A stretch of DNA of 64,000 nucleotides, from positions 72,292 through 136,291 of the forward strand of contig JBHJHD010000019.1 in assembly GCA_050331115.1 (NCBI GenBank). The letters are read 5' to 3'. Origin of the DNA: JBCCAG01 sp050331115. GTDB lineage: Bacteria > Cyanobacteriota > Cyanobacteriia > CAKZMO01. The position numbers and the translations under genes were made by a program. Within the stretch, counting starts at the first letter, position 1. Each line of letters begins with the position of its first letter. Below, one piece after another: positions 24,840 through 33,864 of this stretch. The notes beneath the pieces were generated by a model. The model made no database searches. It saw only the letters and a program-made list of their open reading frames with translations, and had not been told where the DNA came from.

Positions 24840-24944
24840 CACAGTAGCCTGAGGCACAGTAGCCTGAGGCATAGAGGCTGAACGCATAGAAACTGAACGC
24901 ACAGTGGCCTGACGCATAGTGGCCTGACGCATAGTGACCTGACG
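24840..24944. repeat. seven tandem 15-bp units
   Basis: Seven in-phase units (CACAGTAGCCTGAGG, later CATAGTGGCCTGACG) run without spacers from 24840 to 24944 in the 517-bp spacer between ldcA and por. Copies differ by a few bases. No open frame uses it convincingly. Confidence 0.95.
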
Positions 24945-25019
24945 CTATCAGCATTTTGGGGCAAAATATCTTTGCCCTAACTTCATCCGCAGTTTATTTC
25001 CACTTCAATGTGGGAAGGC

Positions 25020-25211
25020 TAATTTATAGGTGGGTTGAGTCAAAACAGGGCTTTTAACCTGCCTATGTCTAGCCTCCTATGATTATCTGCCCCGCCTTAT
25101 CTTGGGGCGCTTACTATACACCAGCTGCTAAGCGGCGAACTAATCGCTGCTAATTCTCCTTGGTATCTTGACAGCGTATCTCTCATTGACCCAGCTTCGG
25201 CTGGGTTTTTT
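25020..25211 (+). ncRNA. candidate small RNA ending at a strong rightward terminator
   Basis: Both flanking genes (ldcA, por) run leftward, yet the spacer ends with an excellent + strand intrinsic terminator (25190-25211). Upstream are another hairpin (GCCCC 25089-25093 / GGGGC 25104-25108), a possible stem AGCTGCTAAGCGG / ATCGCTGCT and a pyrimidine-rich unpaired stretch (AATTCTCCTTGG). There is no open frame of note. A short rightward transcript is the simplest reason for the terminator. The 5' end is not determined and no known RNA family is recognised. Confidence 0.35.
25190..25211 (+). terminator. intrinsic terminator, + strand
   Basis: CCCAGC, tetraloop TTCG, GCTGGG, then six T. Read on the other strand it lacks a T-run, so it serves a rightward transcript, not por. 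Confidence 0.85.
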
Positions 25212-25238
25212 ATTGGCGTTTTTATTTTACTGGCGCTT

Positions 25239-26204
25239 TTATGGGTTTAGGCCCACCAGCTCTTGGCTCAGATCCCAAAGCCGCTTCGCCTTGTCATCAT
25301 CGCTAGCCTCTGATGAAATCTCCTGCACAAAAGACTGGCGGTCTGGCTTCTGGCGATTGCCCCAGCTCCAGTACACTCCAGACTGGCTATATTCGGGCTC
25401 AGCCACCACCGCCGCGACTCGCTCTCCCGCCAGCGCCTGGGAAACGTAGCCACCCGTGACGTTTTTCTGGAACCAAGGGAATATGGTGCGAAACAGGGAA
25501 TAGTGGTTGCGGAACAGGGCCGTCTCTGCCACACAGCCGGGGTAAAGGGCGTTAAAGGTGATTCCGGTACCTTTATAACGGCGGTGCAGCTCGCGCATAG
25601 TGAGCATGTTGCACAGCTTGCTGTCTTTGTAGGCCTTCCCCGACTTAAAGGGCTTGCCGCTGATCATGCTGATGGGGGCCTTGAACCCCTGGGCAAACCC
25701 CTGCAGGTCGCCGAGGTCTGGCGGTGCGGGAATGGGAATCTTGCCGCCCAGCTCTTTCGGGTTGGCGGTGACGGTCCCTAAAATCACCAGACGACGATCT
25801 GGAAAGTCAGACGCTTTTAGATCCTCTAGCAGCAGGTTACACAGCAGAAAGTGGCCGAGGTGGTTAGTGGCGACGGTGAGCTCGTAGCCGTCTTCACTGC
25901 GCTGGGGCTCTTTAAGCAAAGGAAGATAGACCGCCGCATTGCACACCAGCGCGTCGAGGGACCTGCCGCTGGCGCGAAAGTCGTCCACAAACCGCCGCAC
26001 GCTGTCTAGCGATGCCAGGTCGAGGTGCATAACGGTGTAGTTTTTCTCGGGGATGCCGAGATCTTCGGCGACTCGCTTAGCTTTGTCTAAGCTGCGGCAG
26101 GCCATTACCACCTGCCAGCCCCGCTTGGCTAGATCATTGGCGGCGTGCAGGCCAACGCCGGAGGATGCGCCTGTGACAATGACAGTTCCGCGCTGCTGAG
26201 CCAT
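25239..26204 (-). CDS. por: light-dependent protochlorophyllide oxidoreductase
   Basis: 321 residues from ATG 26204. LPOR reduces protochlorophyllide to chlorophyllide with NADPH and light. It has the short-chain dehydrogenase nucleotide motif TGASSGVGLHAANDLAKRG, NHLGHFLL, and the catalytic YKDSK (Tyr/Lys). LPOR-specific features include the cysteines in CNAAVYLPL and LYPGCVAETALFRNHY and the tail WSWGNRQKPDRQSFVQ. Length equals the usual cyanobacterial enzyme. An in-frame ATG five codons earlier is possible. It is monocistronic in appearance, with glgX upstream. Confidence 0.97.
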   Translation of the reverse strand: MAQQRGTVIVTGASSGVGLHAANDLAKRGWQVVMACRSLDKAKRVAEDLGIPEKNYTVMHLDLASLDSVRRFVDDFRASGRSLDALVCNAAVYLPLLKEPQRSEDGYELTVATNHLGHFLLCNLLLEDLKASDFPDRRLVILGTVTANPKELGGKIPIPAPPDLGDLQGFAQGFKAPISMISGKPFKSGKAYKDSKLCNMLTMRELHRRYKGTGITFNALYPGCVAETALFRNHYSLFRTIFPWFQKNVTGGYVSQALAGERVAAVVAEPEYSQSGVYWSWGNRQKPDRQSFVQEISSEASDDDKAKRLWDLSQELVGLNP

Positions 26205-26370
26205 GGTCTGGTCTTTCACCTTTAACGTTGAGCAATTCTCGGTAAGGCCATCGATATTACACCAATGGGCACCCGGTATTCCATGGCAATCCGCCCTTCC
26301 GGGACCCCCTTGCCCTACAAGCGAGGGAGCGATCGCCCAACCGTAAAGGCATATGGGCGAACGTATATCT

Positions 26371-28536
26371 TTATTGCAAAACTTGACGGGATGTATCGCT
26401 GGTGGGCAGTGAGTTGGGGCACTGAAGCACCTGGAGCGATCGCGCCATGATTTTGATGGGGCGATCGTCGTCGTAGCAGCTGCCCGCCGTCAGGAACTCG
26501 GGGATGGTGGTGTCGATGATGGTTTGCCAGCACAGGGGACGCAGGCGCTCCGGAAACTCAAACTCCACCGGCTCATAAAAGTCGTTGAACAGCAGCAGGA
26601 AGCTGTCGTCCTGGATGGCGTGGCCATCTTTGGTGCGCGATGGAATCTGACGCCCGTTGAGGAAAATCATGATGGAGTTGAGGGAGTAGTCGCGCCACTG
26701 GTCCTCATCCATATCGCTGCCGTCTGGGTTAAACCAGCCGATATCTTCTACCCCCGCGCCGTGAATAGCTCGGCCCTGGAACCAGTGGCGGCGGCGGAAG
26801 ACAGGGTGCTGCTGCCGCAGGGCAATTAGGCGCTGGGTAAAGTGGAGCAGGTCTTTGTTCTCGCGGGCCAGCTCCCAGTCAAACCACGACAGCGGACTGT
26901 CTTGGCAGTAGCAATTGTTGTTGCCCCCCTGGCTGCGGCCCATCTCATCCCCCCCCAGCATCATGGGCACCCCCTGAGAGAGCATTAGGGTCACCAGGAA
27001 GTTGCGCTGCTGCTGCAGCCGCAGCGCCAGAATTTCGGGGTCGTCGGTTTCGCCTTCAGCGCCGCAGTTCCAGGAGCGGTTATGGCTCTCGCCGTCGCGG
27101 TTGCCTTCGTGGTTGGCCGCATTGTGCTTTTCGTTGTAGCTCACCAAATCCCGCAGCGGGAAGCCATCGTGGGCGGTGATGAAGTTGATGCTGGCGTGGG
27201 GACGGCGCCCGTTTCCGGCGTAGAGGTCGGAGCTGCCCGTGAAGCGATAGGCGAATTCAGCTAGGGTAGCCCCCTCGCCCCGCCAGAAATCCCGTATCGT
27301 GTCGCGGTACTTGCCGTTCCACTCAGACCACAGCAGCGGGAAGCGCCCCACCTGGTAGCCCCCGTCTCCCAGGTCCCAAGGCTCGGCGATTAGCTTCACG
27401 CTGGAGAGCACCGGGTCCTGGTGGATAATGTCGAAAAAGGCGGCTAGGCTGTCGACCTCAAACAGCTCGCGGGCCAGGGCCGAGGCCAAATCGAACCGGA
27501 AGCCGTCTACATGCATATGCAGCACCCAGTAGCGCAGGCTATCCATGATCAGCTTCAGCACCTGGGGGTGGCGGACGTTAAGGGAGTTGCCGCAGCCGGT
27601 GAAGTCCATGTAGTAGCGCGGGTCGTCTTCGACAAGTCGATAGTAGGTGGCGTTGTCGATGCCCTTGAGGGAGAGGGTCGGCCCGAGATGGCTGCCCTCG
27701 CCGGTGTGGTTATACACCACGTCTAGGATCACCTCGATGTCAGCCGCGTGGAGCGCCTTCACCATCTGCTTAAACTCGCGCACCTGACCGCCCGGCGTCT
27801 TGTCGGCGCTGTAGCCCGCGTAGGGGGCAAAAAAGTTCAGGGAGTCGTAGCCCCAATAGTTTCGCAGCCCCGCTTCTGCGAGGTGACCGGGATAGGCGTT
27901 GAAGTGGTGCACTGGCAGCAGCTCAACGGCGGTAACCCCCAAGTCCGTGAGGTGTTTGATGGCGGCAGGGTGGGCCAAGCCAGCGTAGGTCCCCCGCTGG
28001 TCGGGGGGCAGGTCCGGATGCTGTTGGGTGAACCCCTTGACGTGCACTTCGTAGATGATAGTCTGCTCCCAGGAGCGCCGCAGAAGGCGATCGCCCTCCC
28101 AGTCGAAGGCTTCGTCAACAACAACGCCCTTCGGCACTAGGTGAGCATCGTCGGTATCTGAAAAGGAGAGGTCGGCCTTGGGGTGCGCCTCATCGTAGCC
28201 ATAGATCGGCGCCGCATGACGAAGGTCCCCCGACAGCGCCTTGGCGTAGGGATCAATCAGGAGCTTGTGGCGGTTGAAGCGGTGCCCCTCCTCGGGAGCG
28301 TCAGGGCCATGGACCCGAAAGCCATACTGCTGACCCGGCTGTAGATCGGGAATGTAGCCATGCCAGACAAAGTTGTATTCCTCCGGAAGCGGAATCCGCA
28401 TTTCTTGACCGGTCTCATTGAATAGGCACAGCTCGACCCAGGTGGCGTGTTCAGAGAACAGCGCAAAGTTCACGCCTTTTCCGTCCCAAGTCGCGCCGAG
28501 TTTGATCGCCGAGCCAGGCCAAACTTGAATCGTCAT
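26371..28536 (-). CDS. glgX: glycogen debranching enzyme, isoamylase type (GH13)
   Basis: 721 residues: an N-terminal carbohydrate-binding early-set domain (about 1-130) and a GH13 barrel. Catalytic regions are DVVYNHTGEG, the nucleophile in VDGFRFDLAS, the acid/base in LIAEPWDLG and the stabiliser in FITAHDGF. The sequence CGAEGETDD, GGDEMGRSQGGNNNCYCQD is typical of GlgX/TreX. It cleaves alpha-1,6 branches of glycogen. The last ~20 residues (after KIMARSLQV) are not conserved in appearance. No other glycogen gene is adjacent. Confidence 0.96.
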   Translation of the reverse strand: MTIQVWPGSAIKLGATWDGKGVNFALFSEHATWVELCLFNETGQEMRIPLPEEYNFVWHGYIPDLQPGQQYGFRVHGPDAPEEGHRFNRHKLLIDPYAKALSGDLRHAAPIYGYDEAHPKADLSFSDTDDAHLVPKGVVVDEAFDWEGDRLLRRSWEQTIIYEVHVKGFTQQHPDLPPDQRGTYAGLAHPAAIKHLTDLGVTAVELLPVHHFNAYPGHLAEAGLRNYWGYDSLNFFAPYAGYSADKTPGGQVREFKQMVKALHAADIEVILDVVYNHTGEGSHLGPTLSLKGIDNATYYRLVEDDPRYYMDFTGCGNSLNVRHPQVLKLIMDSLRYWVLHMHVDGFRFDLASALARELFEVDSLAAFFDIIHQDPVLSSVKLIAEPWDLGDGGYQVGRFPLLWSEWNGKYRDTIRDFWRGEGATLAEFAYRFTGSSDLYAGNGRRPHASINFITAHDGFPLRDLVSYNEKHNAANHEGNRDGESHNRSWNCGAEGETDDPEILALRLQQQRNFLVTLMLSQGVPMMLGGDEMGRSQGGNNNCYCQDSPLSWFDWELARENKDLLHFTQRLIALRQQHPVFRRRHWFQGRAIHGAGVEDIGWFNPDGSDMDEDQWRDYSLNSIMIFLNGRQIPSRTKDGHAIQDDSFLLLFNDFYEPVEFEFPERLRPLCWQTIIDTTIPEFLTAGSCYDDDRPIKIMARSLQVLQCPNSLPTSDTSRQVLQ

Positions 28537-28749
28537 CGTACTGCTAATTTACCCAATTAATGCTGTCAAGCCCCGCTGGTGAGATTGGGGCAAGGGAACT
28601 CCGTATATTTTTACGAACCTGTTCACGTACCCTACCGCATTCAGGCCTTGAGGTGAACGAATTCTATAAAAAATATTAAGGGAGTCCAAGGGTGTGCCCT
28701 ATAGCGATGAGGCCCTAAGGTAAACAAACCTTAATGTAGACGAGGCTCG

Positions 28750-29835
28750 CTAGTCTACTTCAACCCAAGTACGGCTTTGGTTAGACCGGTGCACTAAATC
28801 CATCAGCTTTTGGGTGTGAAGCCCTTCTACAAGGGAGGGTGACGTGCTCTGGCCTTGATCGATATCGTTTATCCAGTGGTCTACGACTCTGATGAAAGGC
28901 GCGAGTCGCCCATCGGGATAGACGTGCCCGAACCGCAGTCGGGACGGAATCTCGATCTCCTGCAGCGGCTGGCCGGCTTCGGCCGCCCACAGGCGAAACC
29001 CATGCACGTAGTCTTTCAGGTTGTCGCTTCCCAACACCACCGTACCGCGATCGCCATATACCTCCACCCAGTGTCCCCGCCCGGCATAGGTCGCGGCGCT
29101 AAAGACGGCGTGTACGGGGATACCATCGCCAAGCTCCAGCATAATCTGGCAGACGTCGTCGCTGTCCACCGGCTTCAACGTCTCGGTTTCAGGGTCAGGC
29201 CGCTGCGCTATGCTGGTGCTGAGATGGGCGCACAGGCGCTCAACGGGGCCAAACAGCCAGGTTACATAGTCGAGGGCGTGAGACCCGACAGCCCCCAAAA
29301 CGCCGCCGCCAAGATCTTTCTGAGCGTACCAGTTCCAGGCCCGTTCGGGGTTGGCGCGACCCGGCACCAGCCAGTCAATTTTGACCAGGCGGGGGCGGCC
29401 CACAAACCCTTCCTTTAAGAGCTCAGCCAGCCGCTGCCAAGCGGGGACGTAGCGAAACTCAAAGTCCAGGCAGGTGACAATACCCTTGGCCTGCGCTAAA
29501 TCCTGTAGCGCTTCAGCGTCTTGAGCCGTCAGCGTCGTCGGTTTCTCTAGCAGCAGATGCCTGCCGCTGTTGATGACGGTGCGGGCCATCTCGTAATGCA
29601 AGAAGGGCGGCGTGGAGATGCTCACCGCCTGGACGTTGGGGCTGCTGGCCAGAGCGTCTACCGTATCGTACGCCTCCGGAATATCGTGCTCTGCTGCGAT
29701 CGCTCTAGCGCTGTCTAGGTCTCTGTGGTAAACCGCTGCGAGCTGGGTTCTGGGATGAGCTTGAAATCCAGGGATATGAATCTTTCGCCCAAATCCAGTA
29801 CCAACAATACCAACGCCGATAGGAAACTGTGTCAT
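28750..29835 (-). CDS. Gfo/Idh/MocA-family NAD(P)-dependent oxidoreductase
   Basis: 361 residues. The Rossmann motif is GVGIVGTGFGRKIHIPGF, followed by VSISTPPFLHYEMA and the active-site EKPTT (Lys). The second domain has GGGVLGAVGSHALDYVTWLFG, with the His typical of the family. Substrates are usually sugars, inositols or their derivatives; nothing here narrows this, though the gene follows glgX on the same strand 213 bp away. Biliverdin reductase is a distant relative and cannot be fully excluded. Confidence 0.85.
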   Translation of the reverse strand: MTQFPIGVGIVGTGFGRKIHIPGFQAHPRTQLAAVYHRDLDSARAIAAEHDIPEAYDTVDALASSPNVQAVSISTPPFLHYEMARTVINSGRHLLLEKPTTLTAQDAEALQDLAQAKGIVTCLDFEFRYVPAWQRLAELLKEGFVGRPRLVKIDWLVPGRANPERAWNWYAQKDLGGGVLGAVGSHALDYVTWLFGPVERLCAHLSTSIAQRPDPETETLKPVDSDDVCQIMLELGDGIPVHAVFSAATYAGRGHWVEVYGDRGTVVLGSDNLKDYVHGFRLWAAEAGQPLQEIEIPSRLRFGHVYPDGRLAPFIRVVDHWINDIDQGQSTSPSLVEGLHTQKLMDLVHRSNQSRTWVEVD

Positions 29836-29937
29836 GAATGGGGATGCGATACAAAAAAATTGTTGATAATGAAATTAAGTAATCTGTTGGGAAATTAAAT
29901 TCCCCTACGAACTAAGCAGTCTTATAAGACGCAAAAG

Positions 29938-29997
29938 CTGATTTATAAAGTAAATCTTAACAATAAACTGATTTATAAAGTAAATATTAAACATAAG
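29938..29997. repeat. two AT-rich 30-bp direct repeats
   Basis: CTGATTTATAAAGTAAAT begins both units (29938 and 29968). They sit about 100-160 bp upstream of the oxidoreductase start, in an AT-rich 200-bp stretch that otherwise holds nothing recognisable. They may be a regulatory site or a chance duplication. Confidence 0.85.
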
Positions 29998-30034
29998 AGG
30001 TTTTAATCTTTGTCGGAAAGCCAGCCGTCTCAAG

Positions 30035-30300
30035 CTACTCGGAGAGCATGCTATCTATAGCTTGTCGCCGTTTTGCCGCTGGCCGAGCAGCCACTCGATG
30101 CCGCTGTACAAGGCTCGATTGGGCGATCGCTGGGGTGACGCAGGTCAAACCCTCAGAAAGCTCCTCGTTGAGCTGACGGACACTTAACCGCATCGTCCGC
30201 CAGAGCCTTCTCGCTGCCATGCCTGAAAATAGCCGTATACCGTACCGCACGGGGGAAGGTCGTGGGGCTGCACTCCCACTGACAGACCGAATGCACCAGG
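30035..30300 (-). pseudogene. fragment of an IS5-family-type transposase
   Basis: Reading leftward, one frame gives PHDLPPCGTVYGYFQAWQREG and the next frame continues LWRTMRLSVRQLNE. Joined, these match the N-terminal block of IS5-group transposases (GCQWR.LPHD.PPW.TVY.YF..W...G.W). At least one frameshift and loss of the catalytic DDE region make it inactive. No terminal inverted repeats were found. It lies between the oxidoreductase and subtilase genes. Confidence 0.7.
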
Positions 30301-30368
30301 ACATTTGCCTAGCATAGGCTTAGGCCCGGTTGAATGGTCTTCCAATTCTTTTTGGGAATGGTCCTGGT

Positions 30369-32120
30369 CTACTCTGGGGATAGCTCTGGGGATAGCTCTG
30401 GGGACGGCGCTGCTCCAGAATCGCTCGGAGCGGCCCACCATGCCAGGGCGTAGGGCTGTACGGCGTCGTTGACCTGCGCCTCATACACCACGCGAATTTT
30501 ATAGCGGCCCGTTTCTGGAATCTGCTGAAAAATATGCTCGACGCTGTCGACCTCGCTGACGGACTGCCAAACGCTATCGTCGGTGTCGTCTTCGTCTGCG
30601 GGCAGCAGGTAGAGGTTGAGGTCGTTGAGGCCGTGGTTTTCAAAGCTTTCGCCTAGGTCATACTGGCTGTTCTCGTCGAGGTCGTTGAGGGTGACCTTAC
30701 GGCTCCAGGCTAGGGTGATGGAGACGAAGCTGCCCGCCTGGAGAGACTCGTCAATTACATAGTCCCGGTAGGCTGGCATCCCGGTCTCATCCTCAGCATC
30801 ATCTTCGGCAACTGTGCGATAGTCCCAGCCCTGGGCTGAGACTGGATCTCCTAGAGTGCCGTCCGGCGATCGCCCACTGGGGGGCTGCTGTCCGGCGCTG
30901 AACTGCTCGTAGGCGCGGTAGGCGTTGAGGTGGCCGGTACCCAGATCTGCGCTGAGGGGGCGAGTGTCGTCGAGATAGGCGTCGGAATCGAGCCAGGTTT
31001 GATTGCGGGGGGTGCGCAGGGTGCGGCTCATGCCCAAATACTGGCCCGAGCTATCGTCTTCGATTTTATCGGCGGCGTTGAGCATCACGGCCTTGGCGAC
31101 TTGAGGATTGCGGGAGTCGAGGCTCCAGTCGGGGCGGTTTTGCTGCAGCTGGCGATCGCCGTACTCCTGCAGCAGGGCCACGGTGGCGGTGACGTGGGGT
31201 GCGGCAAAGCTGGTGCCAGAAGCGCGGATAGTGCTGCCGTCTGGGTTGACCATCGTCAGGTTGCTGCCGGGAGCCACAAGGCTGATAGAGCGGCGCGGGC
31301 CGACGTTACTCTCCAGCTCTTCCCGCCGCCCGATAATCACTTCAGGCTCGCTGCCGAGGCTGGAAAAGTCTACCTTGGTAAAGGCACCGTCCACCTGCAC
31401 CGAGTTGGCGACCGTGAGGCCGTTGAACAGGTCCGTGGGGATAGGGATGCCGCCCCGACCCTGATTTCCCGCAATCACGTACAGAACGCCGTGCTCATTC
31501 GAGGACCAATCAATGCACTGGGTCAGCAGGGCGTCGCCGTCTAGCATGGCCTCCGGGCGCGGATCTCGGGCCAGGGGTTCGCCAAAGCTAAAGTTGATGG
31601 CCCGTACGTCCCCACCGTTTTGCTGCGCCACGGTTTGGGAGGCGAGACATTCCTCGGGCTGAGCGCCCCGGCGCAGCGCGCCCACAGCGGAGGAGTAAAG
31701 TCTGGCGTCGGGGGCAACCCCCGTGAGCCGCTTGTCTTGGCTGATCATGACGCTGGCGACGTTGGTGGCGTGGCCGTCCACCAGCTCATTGGCGAGGGGC
31801 GGGTTGTCTTGTCTAAACACCTGGTCGACGCGCACCACGCGATTTTGCTGAGGGATCTTGTCGAGGCGGTAGCGCGCCGGGCGGCCAATTTCAACCTGGC
31901 CAATGGCGATCTTGGCACCGGTGATATTGAAGGGGGTCTGGTGCAGCCGCAGCGCGTCGATTCCCGCCTCGCCCACAGAGTTCACCAGGGCCACAACTGG
32001 CGCCACCATCGGTATGGCAATCGCTAAGGCGACACCGCCCGCCAGCTTGGTCAAGCGCGATGCGGTGCGGCGTAATGCTTTCTGGCGCGATACTTTCTGG
32101 CGCGACGCTCTTTGAGCCAT
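30369..32120 (-). CDS. S8 subtilisin-family protease, membrane-anchored or secreted
   Basis: 583 residues. A basic N-terminus with SRQK pentapeptide repeats leads to a hydrophobic helix (about 27-46). In the S8 domain the His is in VDGHATNVASVM (H117), oxyanion Asn in VIAGNQG (N219) and Ser in SGTSFAAPHVT (S304). The expected DTG block reads IAIGQVEIGRP, so Glu (E77) occupies the usual Asp place. The C-terminal ~110 residues resemble a pre-peptidase C-terminal beta domain (NDLNLYLLPADED; GRYKIRVVYEAQV). The tail is SPEL repeats coded by 12-bp units (30373-30408). Confidence 0.87.
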   Translation of the reverse strand: MAQRASRQKVSRQKALRRTASRLTKLAGGVALAIAIPMVAPVVALVNSVGEAGIDALRLHQTPFNITGAKIAIGQVEIGRPARYRLDKIPQQNRVVRVDQVFRQDNPPLANELVDGHATNVASVMISQDKRLTGVAPDARLYSSAVGALRRGAQPEECLASQTVAQQNGGDVRAINFSFGEPLARDPRPEAMLDGDALLTQCIDWSSNEHGVLYVIAGNQGRGGIPIPTDLFNGLTVANSVQVDGAFTKVDFSSLGSEPEVIIGRREELESNVGPRRSISLVAPGSNLTMVNPDGSTIRASGTSFAAPHVTATVALLQEYGDRQLQQNRPDWSLDSRNPQVAKAVMLNAADKIEDDSSGQYLGMSRTLRTPRNQTWLDSDAYLDDTRPLSADLGTGHLNAYRAYEQFSAGQQPPSGRSPDGTLGDPVSAQGWDYRTVAEDDAEDETGMPAYRDYVIDESLQAGSFVSITLAWSRKVTLNDLDENSQYDLGESFENHGLNDLNLYLLPADEDDTDDSVWQSVSEVDSVEHIFQQIPETGRYKIRVVYEAQVNDAVQPYALAWWAAPSDSGAAPSPELSPELSPE

Positions 32121-32340
32121 AACCTACTTCCCATATCCCAGGTTTACTCCCCCTCTATCATGCCTGAAGTCTAAGGTGAACCGCAGTGATTTGTAGGCGC
32201 TATCTAATCGCCTCAATGTTAATGGTCTCGATAGAGATACCTCTAAGCTAGCCCCTCCAAATCAGATTCAGGCAGTATCTTTAGAATAAGAAGCAGTCTG
32301 GCGATCGCTAATCGGTTCTTTAACAGAGTTTGTGTGCCCG

Positions 32341-32802
32341 ATGATGCAATTACACTATCAACGCTCTACTTTGATTAACGCGCCAGTTGATGTCGTCTGG
32401 CAGTTTCACGAGCGGCCCGATATTCTCGACATTTTGACGCCGCCTTGGCAGCCGGTGGAAATTAAGCGGCGGGAGGGCGGCTTAGGCGTCGGTGCCGAAA
32501 CCGAGTTTAGAATCTGGCTAGGCCCGCTGCCGGTGCGCTGGGTGGCCCGCCACACCGCCTGCGAGCCCCATCGGCTATTCATCGATGAGCAGGTCGAGGG
32601 GCCGCTAGAGCGCTGGGTACACCGCCATCAGTTTGACGCCGAGAATGGCGGCACGCGCCTCACCGATGCGATCGCCTTTGCCCTACCGGGGCAGTCCGTC
32701 TCGGCCTGGGTCATTGGGGATTTTGTGAAAGCTCGGCTGGAAGATATGTTTCGCTACCGGCATCGGATTACGCAGCAGGAGTGCGAGCGCTGGGCCACCT
32801 AG
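32341..32802 (+). CDS. SRPBCC (START-like) ligand-binding protein
   Basis: 153 residues. The opening strand LHYQRSTLINAPVDVVWQFH and the helix start are typical of SRPBCC/polyketide-cyclase-like folds, with a long C-terminal helix FVKARLEDMFRYRHRIT lining the pocket. Function is not predictable; relatives bind lipids or cyclise polyketides, and in some cyanobacteria similar proteins sit with oxidoreductases. I chose the ATG pair at 32341/32344 over an upstream in-frame GTG at 32332. It has no operon partner. Confidence 0.75.
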   Translation: MMQLHYQRSTLINAPVDVVWQFHERPDILDILTPPWQPVEIKRREGGLGVGAETEFRIWLGPLPVRWVARHTACEPHRLFIDEQVEGPLERWVHRHQFDAENGGTRLTDAIAFALPGQSVSAWVIGDFVKARLEDMFRYRHRITQQECERWAT

Positions 32803-32855
32803 ATTTACTGCTAAGTTTACTCAAACCCTGCGCTCTTTTTTTCCCAGCGATCCGA

Positions 32856-33653
32856 TTAGCGGTCCGAAGATTCTAGCAGCGGCAGAGTGAGCAAAAAGCC
32901 TGCGCCAAAGCAGCTCAGCATAACCGCAATCACCGCGAGCACCATCCACAGATTAAACTTGCGCCGGGGCGGCTGAGCCGCAGGCGCGAGCGGGCTGGCC
33001 ACCACAGTCGAGCGGAGGCCAGCCTGGGGCTTTGGCGTCGGAAAATCAAGCCGAGGCGCGGGCGCGGCGCTGGTCCGGCGACGCACGCCGACATGGCTGA
33101 GGGCGGCCTTCAGGCTTTCGTCATCGTCTTGCGTGGTCGCCGGTGCGGGCGAATCTGCCAGTAGGCGATCGAGCTCGGCAAACATATCCTCTGCGTCGGC
33201 CTCATTGGTATTACCCTCAGATTCGGTATTACCCTCAGATTCGGTATTAGCTTCAGATCCGTCTGGCTCAGTCGTCTCTAGAGTAGGGCCTGGGGCCGTA
33301 GTGGATTGAGCCGGCGGTGCCGCTTCACCCTCGGGGGAGGGGGCACCAGCGCCCCGATTGCTGTTGCCCTCATCGCCCAGTCCGTTAGCGCCTGGGGAAG
33401 ACTTGCGAGGCGTCGGCTGCTCGGAATAGACGATGTGGTGCAAATTCAGAGCGCTCGCCATGATGCGCTCAATTTCAACCCGGAGCCGCTGGTTCTGCTC
33501 GACGAGCTGCCGATTCTGCCGGTTCACCGATTTAAGCTGCTGCTGGGCGGACTGCAGTTCTGCAGCTAGCGTCTGGTGATCTGAGGCAGAGGCCGGCGAG
33601 GCTGCTGGCTGTGGTTGTCGGTGGGTGGTCGGTTGATTCACGTTAGCCCCCAT
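32856..33653 (-). CDS. hypothetical membrane protein with coiled coil
   Basis: 265 residues, family not recognised. Residues about 25-65 form a coiled coil (LAAELQSAQQQLKSVNRQNR onward). An acidic low-complexity middle contains NTESEG repeats coded by 18-bp units. A C-terminal membrane helix (WMVLAVIAVMLSCFGAGFLL) precedes a short tail. The bulk should be cytoplasmic with a tail anchor. It may scaffold or tether something at the membrane; no partner is adjacent. Confidence 0.65.
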   Translation of the reverse strand: MGANVNQPTTHRQPQPAASPASASDHQTLAAELQSAQQQLKSVNRQNRQLVEQNQRLRVEIERIMASALNLHHIVYSEQPTPRKSSPGANGLGDEGNSNRGAGAPSPEGEAAPPAQSTTAPGPTLETTEPDGSEANTESEGNTESEGNTNEADAEDMFAELDRLLADSPAPATTQDDDESLKAALSHVGVRRRTSAAPAPRLDFPTPKPQAGLRSTVVASPLAPAAQPPRRKFNLWMVLAVIAVMLSCFGAGFLLTLPLLESSDR

Positions 33654-33864
33654 GCTGACCGCAATGCTGTTTACTTGTCACGTTATTGACATATTCCAGC
33701 GACATGCGCACGCTAGAATCTAAGCCCCAGCATAGTTCAAACCTGCTCATTCGTCTTTGCTTACCAGCTCTATTTGTCAAAAAAAGATAGCAATCGGGCA
33801 GCGGCATGCGGCGAATCGGCCTGCCTAGTCCTGTAGAAGAAGCGTCATTGGAAGAAGCGTCATT

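Noticed and set aside
24840..24944. Possible CRISPR array
   Set aside because: The 15-bp units abut without spacers, and no cas gene is present.
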